The notes: a model not told the origin generated them from the letters alone. DNA of 59,460 nt from Pseudorhodoferax soli (GCF_003337555.1 NZ_QPJK01000020.1:1-59460); one strand, 5' to 3'; shown: positions 1 to 8,660, counted from the stretch's first letter. A program made the numbers and translations.

Positions 1-1
1 C

Positions 2-64
2 AAAACGTTGGACTGGAGGACTCCCACGGAGGCGCTGAACGACTACCTAAAATCCGCCGCGTAA
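2..64 (+). pseudogene. IS30-family transposase, C-terminal end only
   Basis: The frame from base 2 reads KTLDWRTPTEALNDYLKSAA and then stops. This resembles the usual C-terminus of IS30-family transposases. The rest lies outside the window. The following ~30 bases (65-94) probably hold the right end of that element, because the IS3 transposase frame only becomes recognisable after them. So the IS30 element appears to have inserted into an IS3 transposase gene. The family call rests on 20 residues only. Confidence 0.55.
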
Positions 65-94
65 CCCGGTGTTGCGTCGACCGGTTGAATCCAC

Positions 95-383
95 CCAGTT
101 CACTGGCCATGAGTGGCAGACGTTCTTGCGCGAGCACAACTTGGTCAGCAGCATGAGCCGGCGGGGCAACTGCCACGACAACGCCGTGGCAGAGAGCTTC
201 TTTCAACTGCTCAAGCGCGAGCGGGTGCGCCGGCAGATCTACGCCACGCGCAGCGACGCACGCGCCGACATCTTCAACTACATCGAGATGTTCTATAACC
301 CCAAGCGGCGCCACGGCACGGCAGGCGACACTTCGCCGGTCGAGTTCGAACGACGCCATTCCCAACGGCTCACAGGTGTCTAG
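95..383 (+). pseudogene. IS3-family transposase (OrfB), C-terminal fragment
   Basis: About 95 residues of the C-terminal part of an IS3-type DDE transposase remain, from QFTGHEW through SRRGNCHDNAVAESFF to the stop at 383. The NAVAESFF stretch carries the last catalytic Glu, and YNPKRRHG is the usual C-terminal signature. The N-terminal two thirds, with both catalytic Asp residues, are missing and are replaced upstream by the end of an IS30-type element. Not functional as it stands. Confidence 0.85.
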
Positions 384-401
384 GAAATCCGGGGCGATTC
401 A
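384..401 (+). repeat. Right terminal inverted repeat of the IS3-family element
   Basis: The 18 bases ending in GGGGCGATTCA follow the transposase stop. In reverse complement they match the element end at 59366 at 16 of 18 positions, TGAAYCGCCCCGG being the conserved core. The sequence right of 401 enters the interior of a methyltransferase frame, so this is taken as the element boundary. Confidence 0.7.
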
Positions 402-913
402 GCGTCGCCTTGGACGCCCCCATCATCGACGTAGGCGGCGGGGCCTCAACCTTGGTGGATGACTTGCTTGCCGCTGGGTACTCTTCCCTGACAGTGCTTG
501 AGCTTTCTTCCGCTGCGGTCAAGGCGGCGCAAAGCCGGCTAGGCGAGCGAGCGCACCGCGTGGCGTGGAAGGTCGACGATGTGACGGTGGCCGAATTGCC
601 CGAATGTGGATTCGAGGTGTGGCACGACCGGGCTGTCTTTCACTTCTTCACGGGCCAAACCGAGCGCAATGCATACGTGCGTGCCGCGCAGCGGGCGATC
701 AAGCCAGGCGGTTTCATAATCATGGCGACCTTCGCCGAGGACGGCCCGACACAGTGCAGCGGGCTGCCGGTGGTTCGCTACGGCGAAGTGTCCTTGCAGC
801 GGGAGCTGGGCGATCAATTCGACTTGGTGGAGCATGAGCGCGAGTCCCATCAAACGCCCTTCGGGACGAATCAAGAGTTCTTCTACGCTGTATTCCGCCG
901 CAGAGCTTCGTAG
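402..913 (+). pseudogene. Class I SAM-dependent methyltransferase, N-terminally truncated
   Basis: The frame carries a glycine-rich SAM-binding motif I (IIDVGGGAS), an acidic residue at the end of the second strand (VLELSS), WHDRAVFHF as motif IV-like, and IKPGGFIIMATF as post-motif. Related small methyltransferases have about 35-45 residues before motif I; here the IS3 end at 401 replaces them and the first usable start is TTG at 410. The remaining core is about 167 residues. The substrate is unknown. A second IS3-end-like sequence lies just after the stop (923-935), so the fragment is bracketed by two such ends. Confidence 0.75.
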
Positions 914-922
914 ACACACTGC

Positions 923-935
923 TCCGGGGCGGTTC
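923..935 (+). repeat. Solo IS3-end-like inverted repeat
   Basis: CCGGGGCGGTTCA is identical in reverse complement to the first 13 bases of the IS3-type end at 59366 and matches 12 of 13 bases of the end at 401. It has the same orientation as the end at 401. No transposase lies directly against it, so it is a remnant or a second outer boundary. Confidence 0.5.
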
Positions 936-1099
936 AATCGCGTCATCACAGCCGTCCGTGACAACGAACATCTTTGCATGCGAAAACTCCTCGCCTCGGC
1001 GAGTTGTTCAGCATCGTCATTCGCGTGCGCGAAGTCCCGCTCCAACTGTCACATATCAACGCACGTCGTTGGTTAACATGCAGTCGAACACCGATAACG

Positions 1100-1459
1100 A
1101 TGACCGATACCGTCCGTGACATCCTGCTGGCGTTCGTGCGGGTCCATGTCCTCCACCATGCCGTTGCCGAGCGAATCTTCGGTGCTGGCATGGCGCAGGA
1201 GCTGGCTCGCCACGGCTATCGCCTCAGTCCCGGAACGCTGTACCCGCTGCTGCATCGACTTGAGGCCGATGGGTTGTTGAAATGCTCCGCAGAGGTCGTC
1301 GGCGGCAAAACGCGAAAGTACTACGTAGCGACGGCTAAGGGACACGAGGCTCTTGAGACCCTGCGGCCAAAGCTTGCAGAGCTATCGGGCGAAACAATTG
1401 CAAAGACCCTCCACGATGATATCCGACCCTCTCGCCCACGACGGACGCGACAGCCATAA
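1100..1459 (+). CDS. PadR-family transcriptional regulator
   Basis: 119-residue protein starting MTDTVRDILLAFVRVHVLHH. The PadR winged helix is clear: MAQELARHGYRLSPGTLYPLLHRLEADGLL followed by a basic wing (GGKTRKYYVATAKGHEAL). An upstream in-frame start at 974 would add 42 residues unlike the family, so the ATG at 1100 is preferred. The 3-prime end overlaps chrA by 44 bases, which indicates translational coupling. PadR regulators are commonly found beside chrA, so it probably represses the chromate transporter. The inducer and operator were not identified. Confidence 0.85.
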   Translation: MTDTVRDILLAFVRVHVLHHAVAERIFGAGMAQELARHGYRLSPGTLYPLLHRLEADGLLKCSAEVVGGKTRKYYVATAKGHEALETLRPKLAELSGETIAKTLHDDIRPSRPRRTRQP

Positions 1460-2636
1460 AGGATCAGCCCTTGAGGTGCTTGCAGCCTTCTTCAAACTCG
1501 GCCTGACATCCTTCGGCGGGCCTGTGGCCCACCTGGGGTACTTCCGCACCGAGTTTGTCGAGCGGCGCCGATGGTTGGATGACCGCAGCTACTCCGATCT
1601 GGTCGCGCTGTGCCAATTCTTGCCCGGCCCCGCAAGCAGCCAGGTCGGCATGGCGCTGGGACTCGGGCGTGCTGGTTGGCTGGGTGCCTTGGCTGCGTGG
1701 GCCGGCTTCACCCTGCCGTCCGCAGTGGCGTTGATCCTTTTCGCCTTCGGCGTGGCCGAGTGGTCAGGACTGGCCTCTTCCAGTGTGGTACATGGCCTGA
1801 AGGTCGTGGCGGTCGCCGTGGTGGCTCAGGCAGTCATGGGCATGGCGAAGTCACTGTGCCCAGATCGATTGCGGGCCGGCCTGGCAGTCTCGGCAGCACT
1901 CGCGGTGCTCGCCGTGCCGACAGCACTAGGACAAGTCGCTGTCATCGCGTTGGGCGGCCTCGTAGGGCGCTTCGCGGTGCGCGTCGACCAGCTTCAACCC
2001 GCAACCCACCGCGACTACGGGGTGTCAAAGACGGTCGGCGCCACCCTGCTGGTCCTGTTCGGCGTGCTGTTGATCGGGCTTCCAGCATTTGCAGCGGCCA
2101 CCGGCTCCATGGTCGCGTCGGCGATTGCCGTGTTCTACAAGGCCGGCGCACTGGTGTTCGGCGGCGGCCACGTCGTACTGCCCCTGATCCAGTCCGGTGT
2201 GGTTCCGACTGGCTGGGTCAGCAATGACACATTCCTCGCCGGCTACGGTGCGGCACAGGCAGTTCCTGGGCCTTTGTTCACATTCGCGGCATATCTGGGT
2301 GCCGCAATGCACGCGCCGCTGGGTGGATGGGTTGGCGGATTCACGCTTCTTCTGGCGATGTTCTTGCCCGCCTTCCTGCTGGTTGCCGGCGCGTTGCCCT
2401 TTTGGGAAACGATCCGTCAGCGCGGCGGGGTGCAACAAGCCATGGGGGGAGTGAACGCGGCCGTGGTTGGCGTGCTGGTTGCAGCGCTGTACGACCCCGT
2501 TTGGACTAGCGCAATTCATACCAAGGCTGACTTCGGGCTTTCGCTCGCGGCTTTCGGCCTGCTGGTGTTTGGCCGAGTGTCACCGGTGGTGGTCGTTGCA
2601 GCGGCCGCGGTGGTTGCAGGAGCGCTGCAACTGTAG
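1416..2636 (+). CDS. chrA: Chromate efflux transporter ChrA
   Basis: 406-residue two-domain (long-chain) CHR-family inner-membrane protein that exports chromate. The N-terminal half has LGLTSFGGPVAHLGYF and LCQFLPGPASSQ; the C-terminal half repeats the fold with VFGGGHVVLPL and AQAVPGPLFTFAAYLG. About ten hydrophobic segments are visible. The ATG at 1416 (MISDPLAHDG) is chosen over the upstream 1353 start because the extra 21 residues are polar and overlap padR further. The length equals the usual long-chain ChrA (~400). It probably gives chromate resistance under control of the overlapping PadR. Confidence 0.93.
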   Translation: MISDPLAHDGRDSHKGSALEVLAAFFKLGLTSFGGPVAHLGYFRTEFVERRRWLDDRSYSDLVALCQFLPGPASSQVGMALGLGRAGWLGALAAWAGFTLPSAVALILFAFGVAEWSGLASSSVVHGLKVVAVAVVAQAVMGMAKSLCPDRLRAGLAVSAALAVLAVPTALGQVAVIALGGLVGRFAVRVDQLQPATHRDYGVSKTVGATLLVLFGVLLIGLPAFAAATGSMVASAIAVFYKAGALVFGGGHVVLPLIQSGVVPTGWVSNDTFLAGYGAAQAVPGPLFTFAAYLGAAMHAPLGGWVGGFTLLLAMFLPAFLLVAGALPFWETIRQRGGVQQAMGGVNAAVVGVLVAALYDPVWTSAIHTKADFGLSLAAFGLLVFGRVSPVVVVAAAAVVAGALQL

Positions 2637-3102
2637 CCCCGGCTGGTTGTCTCGGACTTGGGTGCCGGCGTGCAGGTCCCGGTAGAGGCAACGCAAGCAG
2701 ATCACGATCGCAATGGACCGCTTTGCGTCGCCGAAGGAATTGGCGCCCGGGTTTCGCTCCGGGCAAGCGGGAGTTGCCTGATCTCCTACAGCCCACACTA
2801 CCTAGTGGACAGGGGGCTCTCGCCCGGCGAACCAAAGGATATCCAACCAATGTTTCCCTGGACGTGAAATCCTTAAGTTGGTCGGGGTAACGTGAATGTT
2901 CACGCTGTGCGATCGCCCGAGTTGCTCAGCTTGCTTTCAACAGCTTGCTTTTGCTGGCCCGTCGCTTCTCGGATCTCTGATCTTACGGTATGCCCTGGGT
3001 CAGCGCGAAGTGCTCGTCGTCGAGAGAAGAGAGGCGCAGCTTCGACGCGGTCGCGATCCGGCAATGCCGACGGCCGCAACGCGCCGCGCCGCGCACTGTA
3101 CG
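2637..3102. other. No recognisable gene
   Basis: About 470 bases between chrA and the truncated DUF4148-like gene. Short frames exist on both strands but none has a recognisable domain, a good ribosome site or conserved motifs. No clear terminator was found after chrA. Confidence 0.5.
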
Positions 3103-3281
3103 TCAGAGCTTGCCGCCGCCCATCGTTCCTTCGCGCACTGCCTGAGTTGCTTCGGCGCGCACCTCGGCGCGACTGCGCACGCTCAAAGCAGCTCGGCTGT
3201 TGCCCACGTCCGAGCCTTCGCCCATGATCTGTGGGCCGCTGGCGGCCAAGTCGCGCAGCACCTCGGCGCGGGTGACGGAAC
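3103..3281 (-). pseudogene. DUF4148-like small secreted protein, C-terminal fragment
   Basis: The reverse frame reads SVTRAEVLRDLAASGPQI and later SRAEVRAEATQAVREG before the stop at 3103. Repeats of the type TRAEVxxDL and SRAEVRAE are typical of small DUF4148 periplasmic proteins of Burkholderiales. The gene is cut at 3281 by the left end of the TniABQ transposon, so the signal peptide and N-terminus are lost. They are not on the other side of the transposon (a LysR gene is there), so a rearrangement followed insertion. Confidence 0.55.
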
Positions 3282-3321
3282 TGTCGAAGAACGAATAATC
3301 TGCAAACTTGAACGAATGAGC
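3282..3321 (+). repeat. Left terminal inverted repeat of the TniABQ transposon
   Basis: It starts TGTCGAAGAACGAATAATC, followed by CTGCAAACTTGAACGAATG. A second, weaker copy of the same pattern (CACGAATAATCTGC and GAACGCATAAGCTGC) lies near 3427-3470 inside the element, a probable internal TniA site. Confidence 0.8.
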
Positions 3322-3499
3322 GACTAGTCGCTTCTGCGGCGCGAACCCAAGCGCTACGCGGCTTTCCTGCCAGGTCGGTGCTCCGCCCACCGGTTGCGCT
3401 TGGGCAACGATCGCGAGACTCTGCACGAATAATCTGCCAGTGCGTTGCACTTTGAACGCATAAGCTGCAAGCCTGTTGCACTCCTTGTGATCGGTTGCA

Positions 3500-5173
3500 A
3501 TGGCCTCCAAGTCGCCCCCGAAGTCGCCTTCAGTCCGCGGCCGCTCGCCCGGTGCCCTTGAGGGCGTCGCGAACAAGCGCTGGACGCGGCTTGAGCGGGT
3601 TGCGCAGGCTTTGCGTTCCCTGGGCGACACCCCAATGACCCAAGCCAGGGCCGAACGCTTGGCCGCACGCTTCGGCGTTCACTGGGTCACCATCTATCGC
3701 TACCGTGCGCGACTCGGTCAGGTGGACGAAGCCACTGCCATCGCGGGTCGCACGCGAGGATGGAAGCCGCTGGCGTCGCGCCTTTCGGTCAAGCAGGAAC
3801 AAAGCATCGAGGAGGCCATCAACGTTCTGCGCAAGAAGGCCGGTCCGACACGCGTCGTCGACCTGGTCGAGGAAGTCGCCGCGCGGTGCCGGCTGCTGGG
3901 TGTGCCCTGCCCTTCTCGCCCGGCCATCGACCGGCGCCTGAAGCGCTCCAGCGCACTGACGGTTCATCGACGTGGCGTGGCAACGCCGGGCAACGCAGAT
4001 CCCAAGATCTCTCCGGGCTCGTTCATCGTTCAGCGGCCGCTGGACGTCGTGCAGATCGACCACACGCCGATGGACATCGTCGTGGTCGACGACCTGTATC
4101 GCCAGCCCCTGGGCAAACCCTACCTGACTTTGGCCACCGATGTCGCCACGCGCTGCGTCCTCGGCTTCGTGATCTCCTTCGTGCCGCCCGGCGCCGGCAC
4201 GGTGTCGCTTTGCATGACGCTCATCGTGTCACCCAAGGCAGTTTGGCTCCAGCAGCTTGGCGTCGTCGGCGATTGGCCGATGGCGGGACTGCCCAAGACG
4301 CTGCATCTGGACGGGGCGGCCGAGTTCAGGAGCAAGGCCCTGCGGCGCGGGTGCGGCCAGTACGGCATTGAGCTTGTCTATCGCGAGCGCCCCCACCATG
4401 GTGGTCACATCGAGCGGCTGATCGGCACGAAGATGAGCAAGCTCAAGAGCCTGCCGGGCGCCACCGGCGGATCGCCCAAGGCTCGCCGCTCCTACGACCC
4501 CGATAAGCACGCCGCATTGACACTGGGCGAGCTGGAGGCCTGGTTTGCACAGCAGATCGTAGGCCGCTACCACCAAGACCCACACCGAGGCCTCAAGGGT
4601 GGCACGCCCGCTGGCGCGTGGGCGCTGCATCCGGCGCCGGGCCTACCACCCGGGCCGCTGAAGCGCTTTCGCATCGCCTTCCTGCCGGCCATCAGCCGCA
4701 CGTTGCGCCGCGACGGCATCGTGTTCGAGCATCTGCGCTACTGGCACCCGATCTTCTCGCAGTGGCTGGTGCACCGCGAGCGGGTGACCCTGCACTTTGA
4801 CCCGCGCAATCTATCCAAGCTGTACGTGCCCCATGGAGATGACTACCTGGAGGTCTCGTTCGCGGACCTTCGCATGCCCGCGGTGAGCCTGTGGGAGGTC
4901 CAGGCGGCCACGCGCCATTTGCGCCTGGCCGGTCAGAAGTCCATCAACCCCGCGCTGCTGGTCGAAGCCATCGACAAGCAGCGTGCGATCGTGCGGGCCG
5001 CGCAGGCCAAGACCCGCAAGATGCGCCGCAAGCAACAGGTCGCCTACCGTCCGGCCACAGTAGGTATCGATCCGCTGAATGATGCCGCTGCGGCGGAGCC
5101 GCCGTCCGACATCGACTGGAGCAAGCCGGCCGTGCCCTTTGAGGGAGAAGTTTGGCCCAGCCGCCGTCGCTGA
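3500..5173 (+). CDS. tniA: TniA, DDE transposase
   Basis: 557-residue Mu/TnsB-type transposase that cuts the ends and joins them to target DNA. A helix-turn-helix region (about residues 50-75, AERLAARFGVHWVTIYRYR) is followed by the rve-type catalytic core. The triad is visible as D187 (VVQIDHTPMD), D271 (LHLDGAAEF) and E305 (HHGGHIERLIGT). A C-terminal Mu-type beta-barrel region follows. It is 22 bases upstream of tniB. The length matches TniA of Tn402/Tn5053 relatives (~560). It appears intact. Confidence 0.93.
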   Translation: MASKSPPKSPSVRGRSPGALEGVANKRWTRLERVAQALRSLGDTPMTQARAERLAARFGVHWVTIYRYRARLGQVDEATAIAGRTRGWKPLASRLSVKQEQSIEEAINVLRKKAGPTRVVDLVEEVAARCRLLGVPCPSRPAIDRRLKRSSALTVHRRGVATPGNADPKISPGSFIVQRPLDVVQIDHTPMDIVVVDDLYRQPLGKPYLTLATDVATRCVLGFVISFVPPGAGTVSLCMTLIVSPKAVWLQQLGVVGDWPMAGLPKTLHLDGAAEFRSKALRRGCGQYGIELVYRERPHHGGHIERLIGTKMSKLKSLPGATGGSPKARRSYDPDKHAALTLGELEAWFAQQIVGRYHQDPHRGLKGGTPAGAWALHPAPGLPPGPLKRFRIAFLPAISRTLRRDGIVFEHLRYWHPIFSQWLVHRERVTLHFDPRNLSKLYVPHGDDYLEVSFADLRMPAVSLWEVQAATRHLRLAGQKSINPALLVEAIDKQRAIVRAAQAKTRKMRRKQQVAYRPATVGIDPLNDAAAAEPPSDIDWSKPAVPFEGEVWPSRRR

Positions 5174-5194
5174 CCGAAGACCTGGAGGACTGCC

Positions 5195-6070
5195 ATGCTC
5201 GTTCATACACACCTCACTGCCGAGGCACGTGTCATCGCTGACCTCGACGACGCGAGGCGGATCGCCCACCTGGCCGAGGATCGCTGGATCGACTACCCGC
5301 GAGCTCGACAGGCCCTGCAGGAGTTGGAACGCTTACTGGGCTGCCCTGAACGGACGCGCATGCCAGGGCTCCTCTTGCATGGCGAGTCCAACATCGGCAA
5401 GTCCGTGGTCATCCAGAAGTTCTTGCGAGCCCATCCGGCGCGTGAGTTCAACACTGCCACTGGTCTTCTGCAGGTCGATGTCCTGGCCGTAGAGATGCCT
5501 TCAGCACCTCAGGAGCGACGCCTGTATGGGCAGCTTCTTATGGCATTGAATGCGCCCTACCGTCCAGGAGACCGTCTGGCCGCCGTGGAGTACACCGCGT
5601 TGACGCTGCTGCGCAAGGTGGCGCCGCGCATGATCGTCGTCGACGAGGTGCACAACCTGCTGGCCGGCACCGCGCACGAGCAGCGTGCGTCGCTCAACCT
5701 GCTGAAGTTCCTGTCCAACCAGCTCAAGTGCGCGATCGTCGTCCTCGGCACACGTGACGCGCTCGCTGCGATACAGACCGACGCCCAGATCGCCAGTCGT
5801 TTCCCAGGCTTTGAACTTCCGCGGTGGCAGGAGAACGAAGATTTCCGTGGTTTCCTGGCCGGATTTGAGCGGCAGCTGCCGCTGCGGCAGGCATCTCGGA
5901 TCTCAGGGAGCCGCGCCATGGTCAGCGCGATCATGAGCGCTACCAGCGGCATCACGGGGCACATCAGCGAGTTGTTGTCTCGCGCGGCGGAGGCGGCGAT
6001 ACGCTCGAAGAAGGAGTGCATCACGCCCGAGCTGCTGCAGTCTGTGATCGGCGCACGCTCGTTCGCATGA
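5195..6070 (+). CDS. tniB: TniB, AAA+ ATPase target regulator
   Basis: 291-residue TnsC/TniB-type ATPase that binds DNA and recruits the transposase to the target. Walker A GESNIGKS is at residues 63-70 and Walker B MIVVDE at 146-151, followed by HNLLAGT. A sensor-like GTRDA follows a strand of hydrophobic residues (CAIVVLGTRDA). The ATG at 5195 follows a GGAGG ribosome site. Its stop overlaps the tniQ start (ATGA). Intact. Confidence 0.92.
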   Translation: MLVHTHLTAEARVIADLDDARRIAHLAEDRWIDYPRARQALQELERLLGCPERTRMPGLLLHGESNIGKSVVIQKFLRAHPAREFNTATGLLQVDVLAVEMPSAPQERRLYGQLLMALNAPYRPGDRLAAVEYTALTLLRKVAPRMIVVDEVHNLLAGTAHEQRASLNLLKFLSNQLKCAIVVLGTRDALAAIQTDAQIASRFPGFELPRWQENEDFRGFLAGFERQLPLRQASRISGSRAMVSAIMSATSGITGHISELLSRAAEAAIRSKKECITPELLQSVIGARSFA

Positions 6071-7092
6071 GCATCGCTGTCGCGCGGCATACCGGCCTGC
6101 CCTTCGTCCCTCAGCCGGGACCGGATGAGCTTCTCGGCTCCTGGCTTCTGCGCGTCGCGCAGCTCTACGGCCTGGGCCTGCCGACGTTGCTGAGCCGGCT
6201 GGGTGCCCTGCAGAGCGACGTTACTCACCTTCCTCATTGGTTCTCCATCGACGTTAGCACCGTTCGCATGGATGCCCTGTCCGCGGCGACGCACTTGCCA
6301 CGATCCTATCTCGCAAAAATGGCTTCGTCAGGTTGCAGGCCCCACTGGCCAGAAGAACTCGGGGCGTGCGAGCAATGCCTGATGGACAAGACAGACGCCG
6401 GCGAACCGCTCATGTGGAACAGGAATTGGATGGGCCCCTTGGCCACCGTGTGCAAAATCCACGGCACATGGCTGACGCCGGTGGCGACGCGCAGGCTGAC
6501 GAGCGTGCGACATGCGGGGGCGTTCGGCGATGCAGTTCAGCCTGTAGCCGCGGCGCCCACACTTCTGGATGAAGAGCCCGCTCGTGTGGGCGACGCCTTG
6601 TGGTTGCAGGCTCTACTCCTGGCGAGGACAGCCGTACGGCTGCCCTGGGGGAGGACCCGGCCGAGCGATCTGATTCGGATCGTGAACGCTGTGGCTCATG
6701 AGTTGATCACCGTGCCAACCTCCGCCCTGAGCGCACACTGTCCCTCGGCAAATTGCAGAGCACCGGCAGTCAGGAGCTTCGCGTTCAAGTCCGCGGCTGG
6801 TCAACGGGCGGTGACGTGGCTGCCAACCCGCCTACGTCAACGCCAATGGCTCTTGGCCAGAGTCGCGCACGTCTTGCGTTGGGCACCTGGGGCGCGAACG
6901 TTTCAAGTCTCCTGGTCATCGGCTTCAGTCTCGCGCTTGGCGTCGACGGTCGGATGGCCCGACGGGGCACTCGCCTGGGTGTGCCCCAACGCAGCCGACT
7001 TGGCTCTGCGACAAGACAGCTTGCGGAGGGAGTACGGCACCTCGCCCAGCTACTTCAAAGCACGCTCGGCCCTGCTTGCTTCGATCCAGTGA
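6067..7092 (+). CDS. tniQ: TniQ, target-selection protein
   Basis: 341-residue TniQ/TnsD-family protein starting MSIAVARHTGLPFVPQPG. The typical N-terminal motif DELLGSWLLRVAQLYGL is present (residues 19-35). A zinc-finger-like set follows around CRPHWPEELGACEQC. The start at 6067 overlaps the tniB stop by 4 bases (ATGA), so the longer frame from 6016 is not used. In Tn5053-type elements TniQ is required for transposition. It lies directly before the right end, with no tniR resolvase behind it. Confidence 0.88.
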   Translation: MSIAVARHTGLPFVPQPGPDELLGSWLLRVAQLYGLGLPTLLSRLGALQSDVTHLPHWFSIDVSTVRMDALSAATHLPRSYLAKMASSGCRPHWPEELGACEQCLMDKTDAGEPLMWNRNWMGPLATVCKIHGTWLTPVATRRLTSVRHAGAFGDAVQPVAAAPTLLDEEPARVGDALWLQALLLARTAVRLPWGRTRPSDLIRIVNAVAHELITVPTSALSAHCPSANCRAPAVRSFAFKSAAGQRAVTWLPTRLRQRQWLLARVAHVLRWAPGARTFQVSWSSASVSRLASTVGWPDGALAWVCPNAADLALRQDSLRREYGTSPSYFKARSALLASIQ

Positions 7093-7125
7093 ATCGGTCA
7101 GCCGGCGCGGGCTTCACTACCGCTG

Positions 7126-7202
7126 GCAACAAGCGTTTGCAAATTATTCGTTCAGGCTATCCGTTTATTCGTTCAAATTTGCAGTTATTTCGTACTTCGA
7201 CA
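7126..7202 (-). repeat. Right terminal inverted repeat region of the TniABQ transposon
   Basis: In reverse complement it starts TGTCGAAGTACGAAATAACT and continues with GCAAATTTGAACGAATAAAC. A further direct copy, CTGAACGAATAATTTGCAAA, follows within the same 77 bases. These are probable TniA binding repeats. The element ends at 7202. Confidence 0.8.
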
Positions 7203-7881
7203 GCTCCATCCTCCATCGTTTCCAATGTCAAAATTTTCAGGAGCGCGGTCACGCCCCGCGTTAGCGAGCGAGCCCGGTGTTGGATGCGGTACAACGTTCG
7301 AGCTAGCACTGGAAGGCCAGAGATCTCCACGACGTCGCCACTTGCGAGAAGATCGACGACGACGCTGCGCGAGAGGCAACTGATCCCCAAGCCAGCTGCA
7401 ACGGCCCGCTTGATCGACTCGGAGTCGCCCAACTCCATGTCGACCCTTAAACGTCCTAGGTGGGGAAGAAGCTTGCGCTCGAACTCTTCACGGGTGCCAC
7501 TGCCTTGCTCGCGCAAGAGCCATGCAGCGTCGGCCAACATTACCGCACAGCTCAACTGCGCAAGCGCATGGCCACGGGTCACGAATACAACGAGTTCATC
7601 GACTGTCCATGGGACAACGGTCAGATCTGGATGATGGCACCCTCCCTCGATCAAACCAATGTCAACCCGCATGGAAGCGACATCTGCGATCACAGCGCTC
7701 GTGTTGCCTACGGTCAGATTGATCCGCGCATCCGGATGCTGGCGTCGAAGTGCAGCGAGATAGCCTGGGACGCGGTAGTTCGCGATGGTTGTGCTGGCCC
7801 CAAGACGCAGTGAGATTGCGTCACCCGCTAGAAGCCCTTGTAGGTCTTCGGCGCGATCCACCAAAGCCCGCGCCTTCGGTA
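7203..7881 (-). pseudogene. LysR-family regulator, C-terminal part (split gene)
   Basis: Reverse frame LLPKARALVDRAEDLQG through the effector-binding domain (LRLGASTTIANYRVPGYLAALRRQHP, WLLREQGSGTREEFERKLLP, GISCLSRSVVVDLLASGDVVEI). The first ~68 residues, with the helix-turn-helix, lie at 12316-12519, separated by the IS66 element. The C-terminus is cut at 7203 by the TniABQ transposon end, which replaces the last residues. The sequence is closest in style to the LysR at 54917-55879 of this window. Non-functional. Confidence 0.9.
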
Positions 7882-7889
7882 GAAGTAGG
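7882..7889 (+). repeat. 8-bp target duplication, left copy
   Basis: GAAGTAGG directly precedes the IS66 end at 7890. The same 8 bases follow the right end at 12316-12323. Eight bases is the standard IS66 duplication. Confidence 0.9.
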
Positions 7890-7968
7890 GTAGGCGTCCG
7901 GCAAACTCATCTTGAGGTCGTCGGGCCGGGCGCCGAGGATGGTGTCCACCTAAAGTTAAGTGCACACC

Positions 7969-8331
7969 ATGGAAGCTCCCCAAGCGGCAAAGCGCCGCCG
8001 GCATGACGCAGGCCTGAAGCAATCCGTTCTCGACGAGTGCGCCGCTCCTGGTGCGTCGGTGGCCAGCGTCGCGCTGGCGCACGGTCTGAATGCCAACCTC
8101 GTCCATAAATGGCGTCGCGAAGCGCGCCCTGCATCGGCCGGTCGCGACCAGCTCGATGAGGTCGGGCCTGAACCAAGGTTCATTGCGGTCAGCTTGCCGC
8201 CACCGGTGCAGCCCACCGTCGCCGAGGCGGTTCAACTGGAACTGCGCCGAGGCGCGCTGACCGTCAGCTGTACATGGCCGGTGTCGGCAATGCCGCAGTG
8301 CGCGGCCTGGCTGCGCGAGATTCTGCGTTGA
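7969..8331 (+). CDS. tnpA: IS66 TnpA
   Basis: 120-residue accessory protein of IS66 elements with an HTH_21-like/IS66 Orf1 domain: KRRRHDAGLKQSVLDECAAPGASVASVALAHGLNANLVHKWRR. The ATG at 7969 is preferred over a GTG three codons earlier. The stop overlaps the tnpB start. Function in transposition is accessory and not well defined. Confidence 0.88.
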   Translation: MEAPQAAKRRRHDAGLKQSVLDECAAPGASVASVALAHGLNANLVHKWRREARPASAGRDQLDEVGPEPRFIAVSLPPPVQPTVAEAVQLELRRGALTVSCTWPVSAMPQCAAWLREILR

Positions 8332-8660
8332 TTCGGGTCGATGCCGTGTGGCTGGCGGTCGAGCCGCTGGACATGCGTTCGGGCACCGAGTCCGCGCTGG
8401 CCCGCGTCGTGCGCGTGTTCGGCGGCGCCCATCCGCATACCGCGTACCTCTTCGCGAACCGCAGGGCCAACCGCATGAAGGTGCTGGTCCACGACGGCGT
8501 GGGTGTGTGGCTCGCTGCCAGGCGGCTCAACAAGGGCCGCTTCGCCTGGCCATGCGACGTCACCGGCACGCTGCAACTGACACACCAGCAGCTCGACGCG
8601 CTGGTGCTGGGTCTGCCCTGGCAGCTCATGGGCGAAGCCGGGGTCATCCGCTTGCTCTGA
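8328..8660 (+). CDS. tnpB: IS66 TnpB (Orf2-like)
   Basis: 110-residue IS66 Orf2-like protein (PF05717 type). It starts at TTG 8328, overlapping the tnpA stop by 4 bases, with the family N-terminus IRVDAVWLAVEPLDMRSG, then RRANRMKVLVHDGVGVWLAARRL and KGRFAWP. Required for IS66 transposition together with TnpA and TnpC. It looks intact. Confidence 0.9.
   Translation: MIRVDAVWLAVEPLDMRSGTESALARVVRVFGGAHPHTAYLFANRRANRMKVLVHDGVGVWLAARRLNKGRFAWPCDVTGTLQLTHQQLDALVLGLPWQLMGEAGVIRLL

Larger units (their letters stand above)
3282..7202 (+). mobile_element. TniABQ (Tn5053/Tn402-type) transposon, no cargo
   Basis: A 3921-bp element begins and ends with TGTCGA and encodes TniA, TniB and TniQ in one direction. 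The terminal ~40 bases match well in inverted orientation (left TGTCGAAGAACGAATAAT, right in reverse complement TGTCGAAGTACGAAATAA). Both ends contain further copies of the GAACGAATAA-type repeat, as expected for TniA binding sites. There is no resolvase gene and no passenger. The 5 bases flanking each end (GGAAC left, GCTCC right) differ, so no target duplication remains, and the two flanks belong to unrelated genes. Confidence 0.85.

Noticed and set aside
2896-3327. 143-residue + strand frame upstream of the transposon
   Set aside because: Runs into the transposon end and has no motifs; the - strand frame there matches a DUF4148-like C-terminus better.
3500-7092. CRISPR-associated transposon (tnsB/tnsC/tniQ with guide system)
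   Set aside because: The three genes match, but no cas gene, repeat array or guide-like element lies within the ends; the repeats at the ends are TniA-type binding sites.
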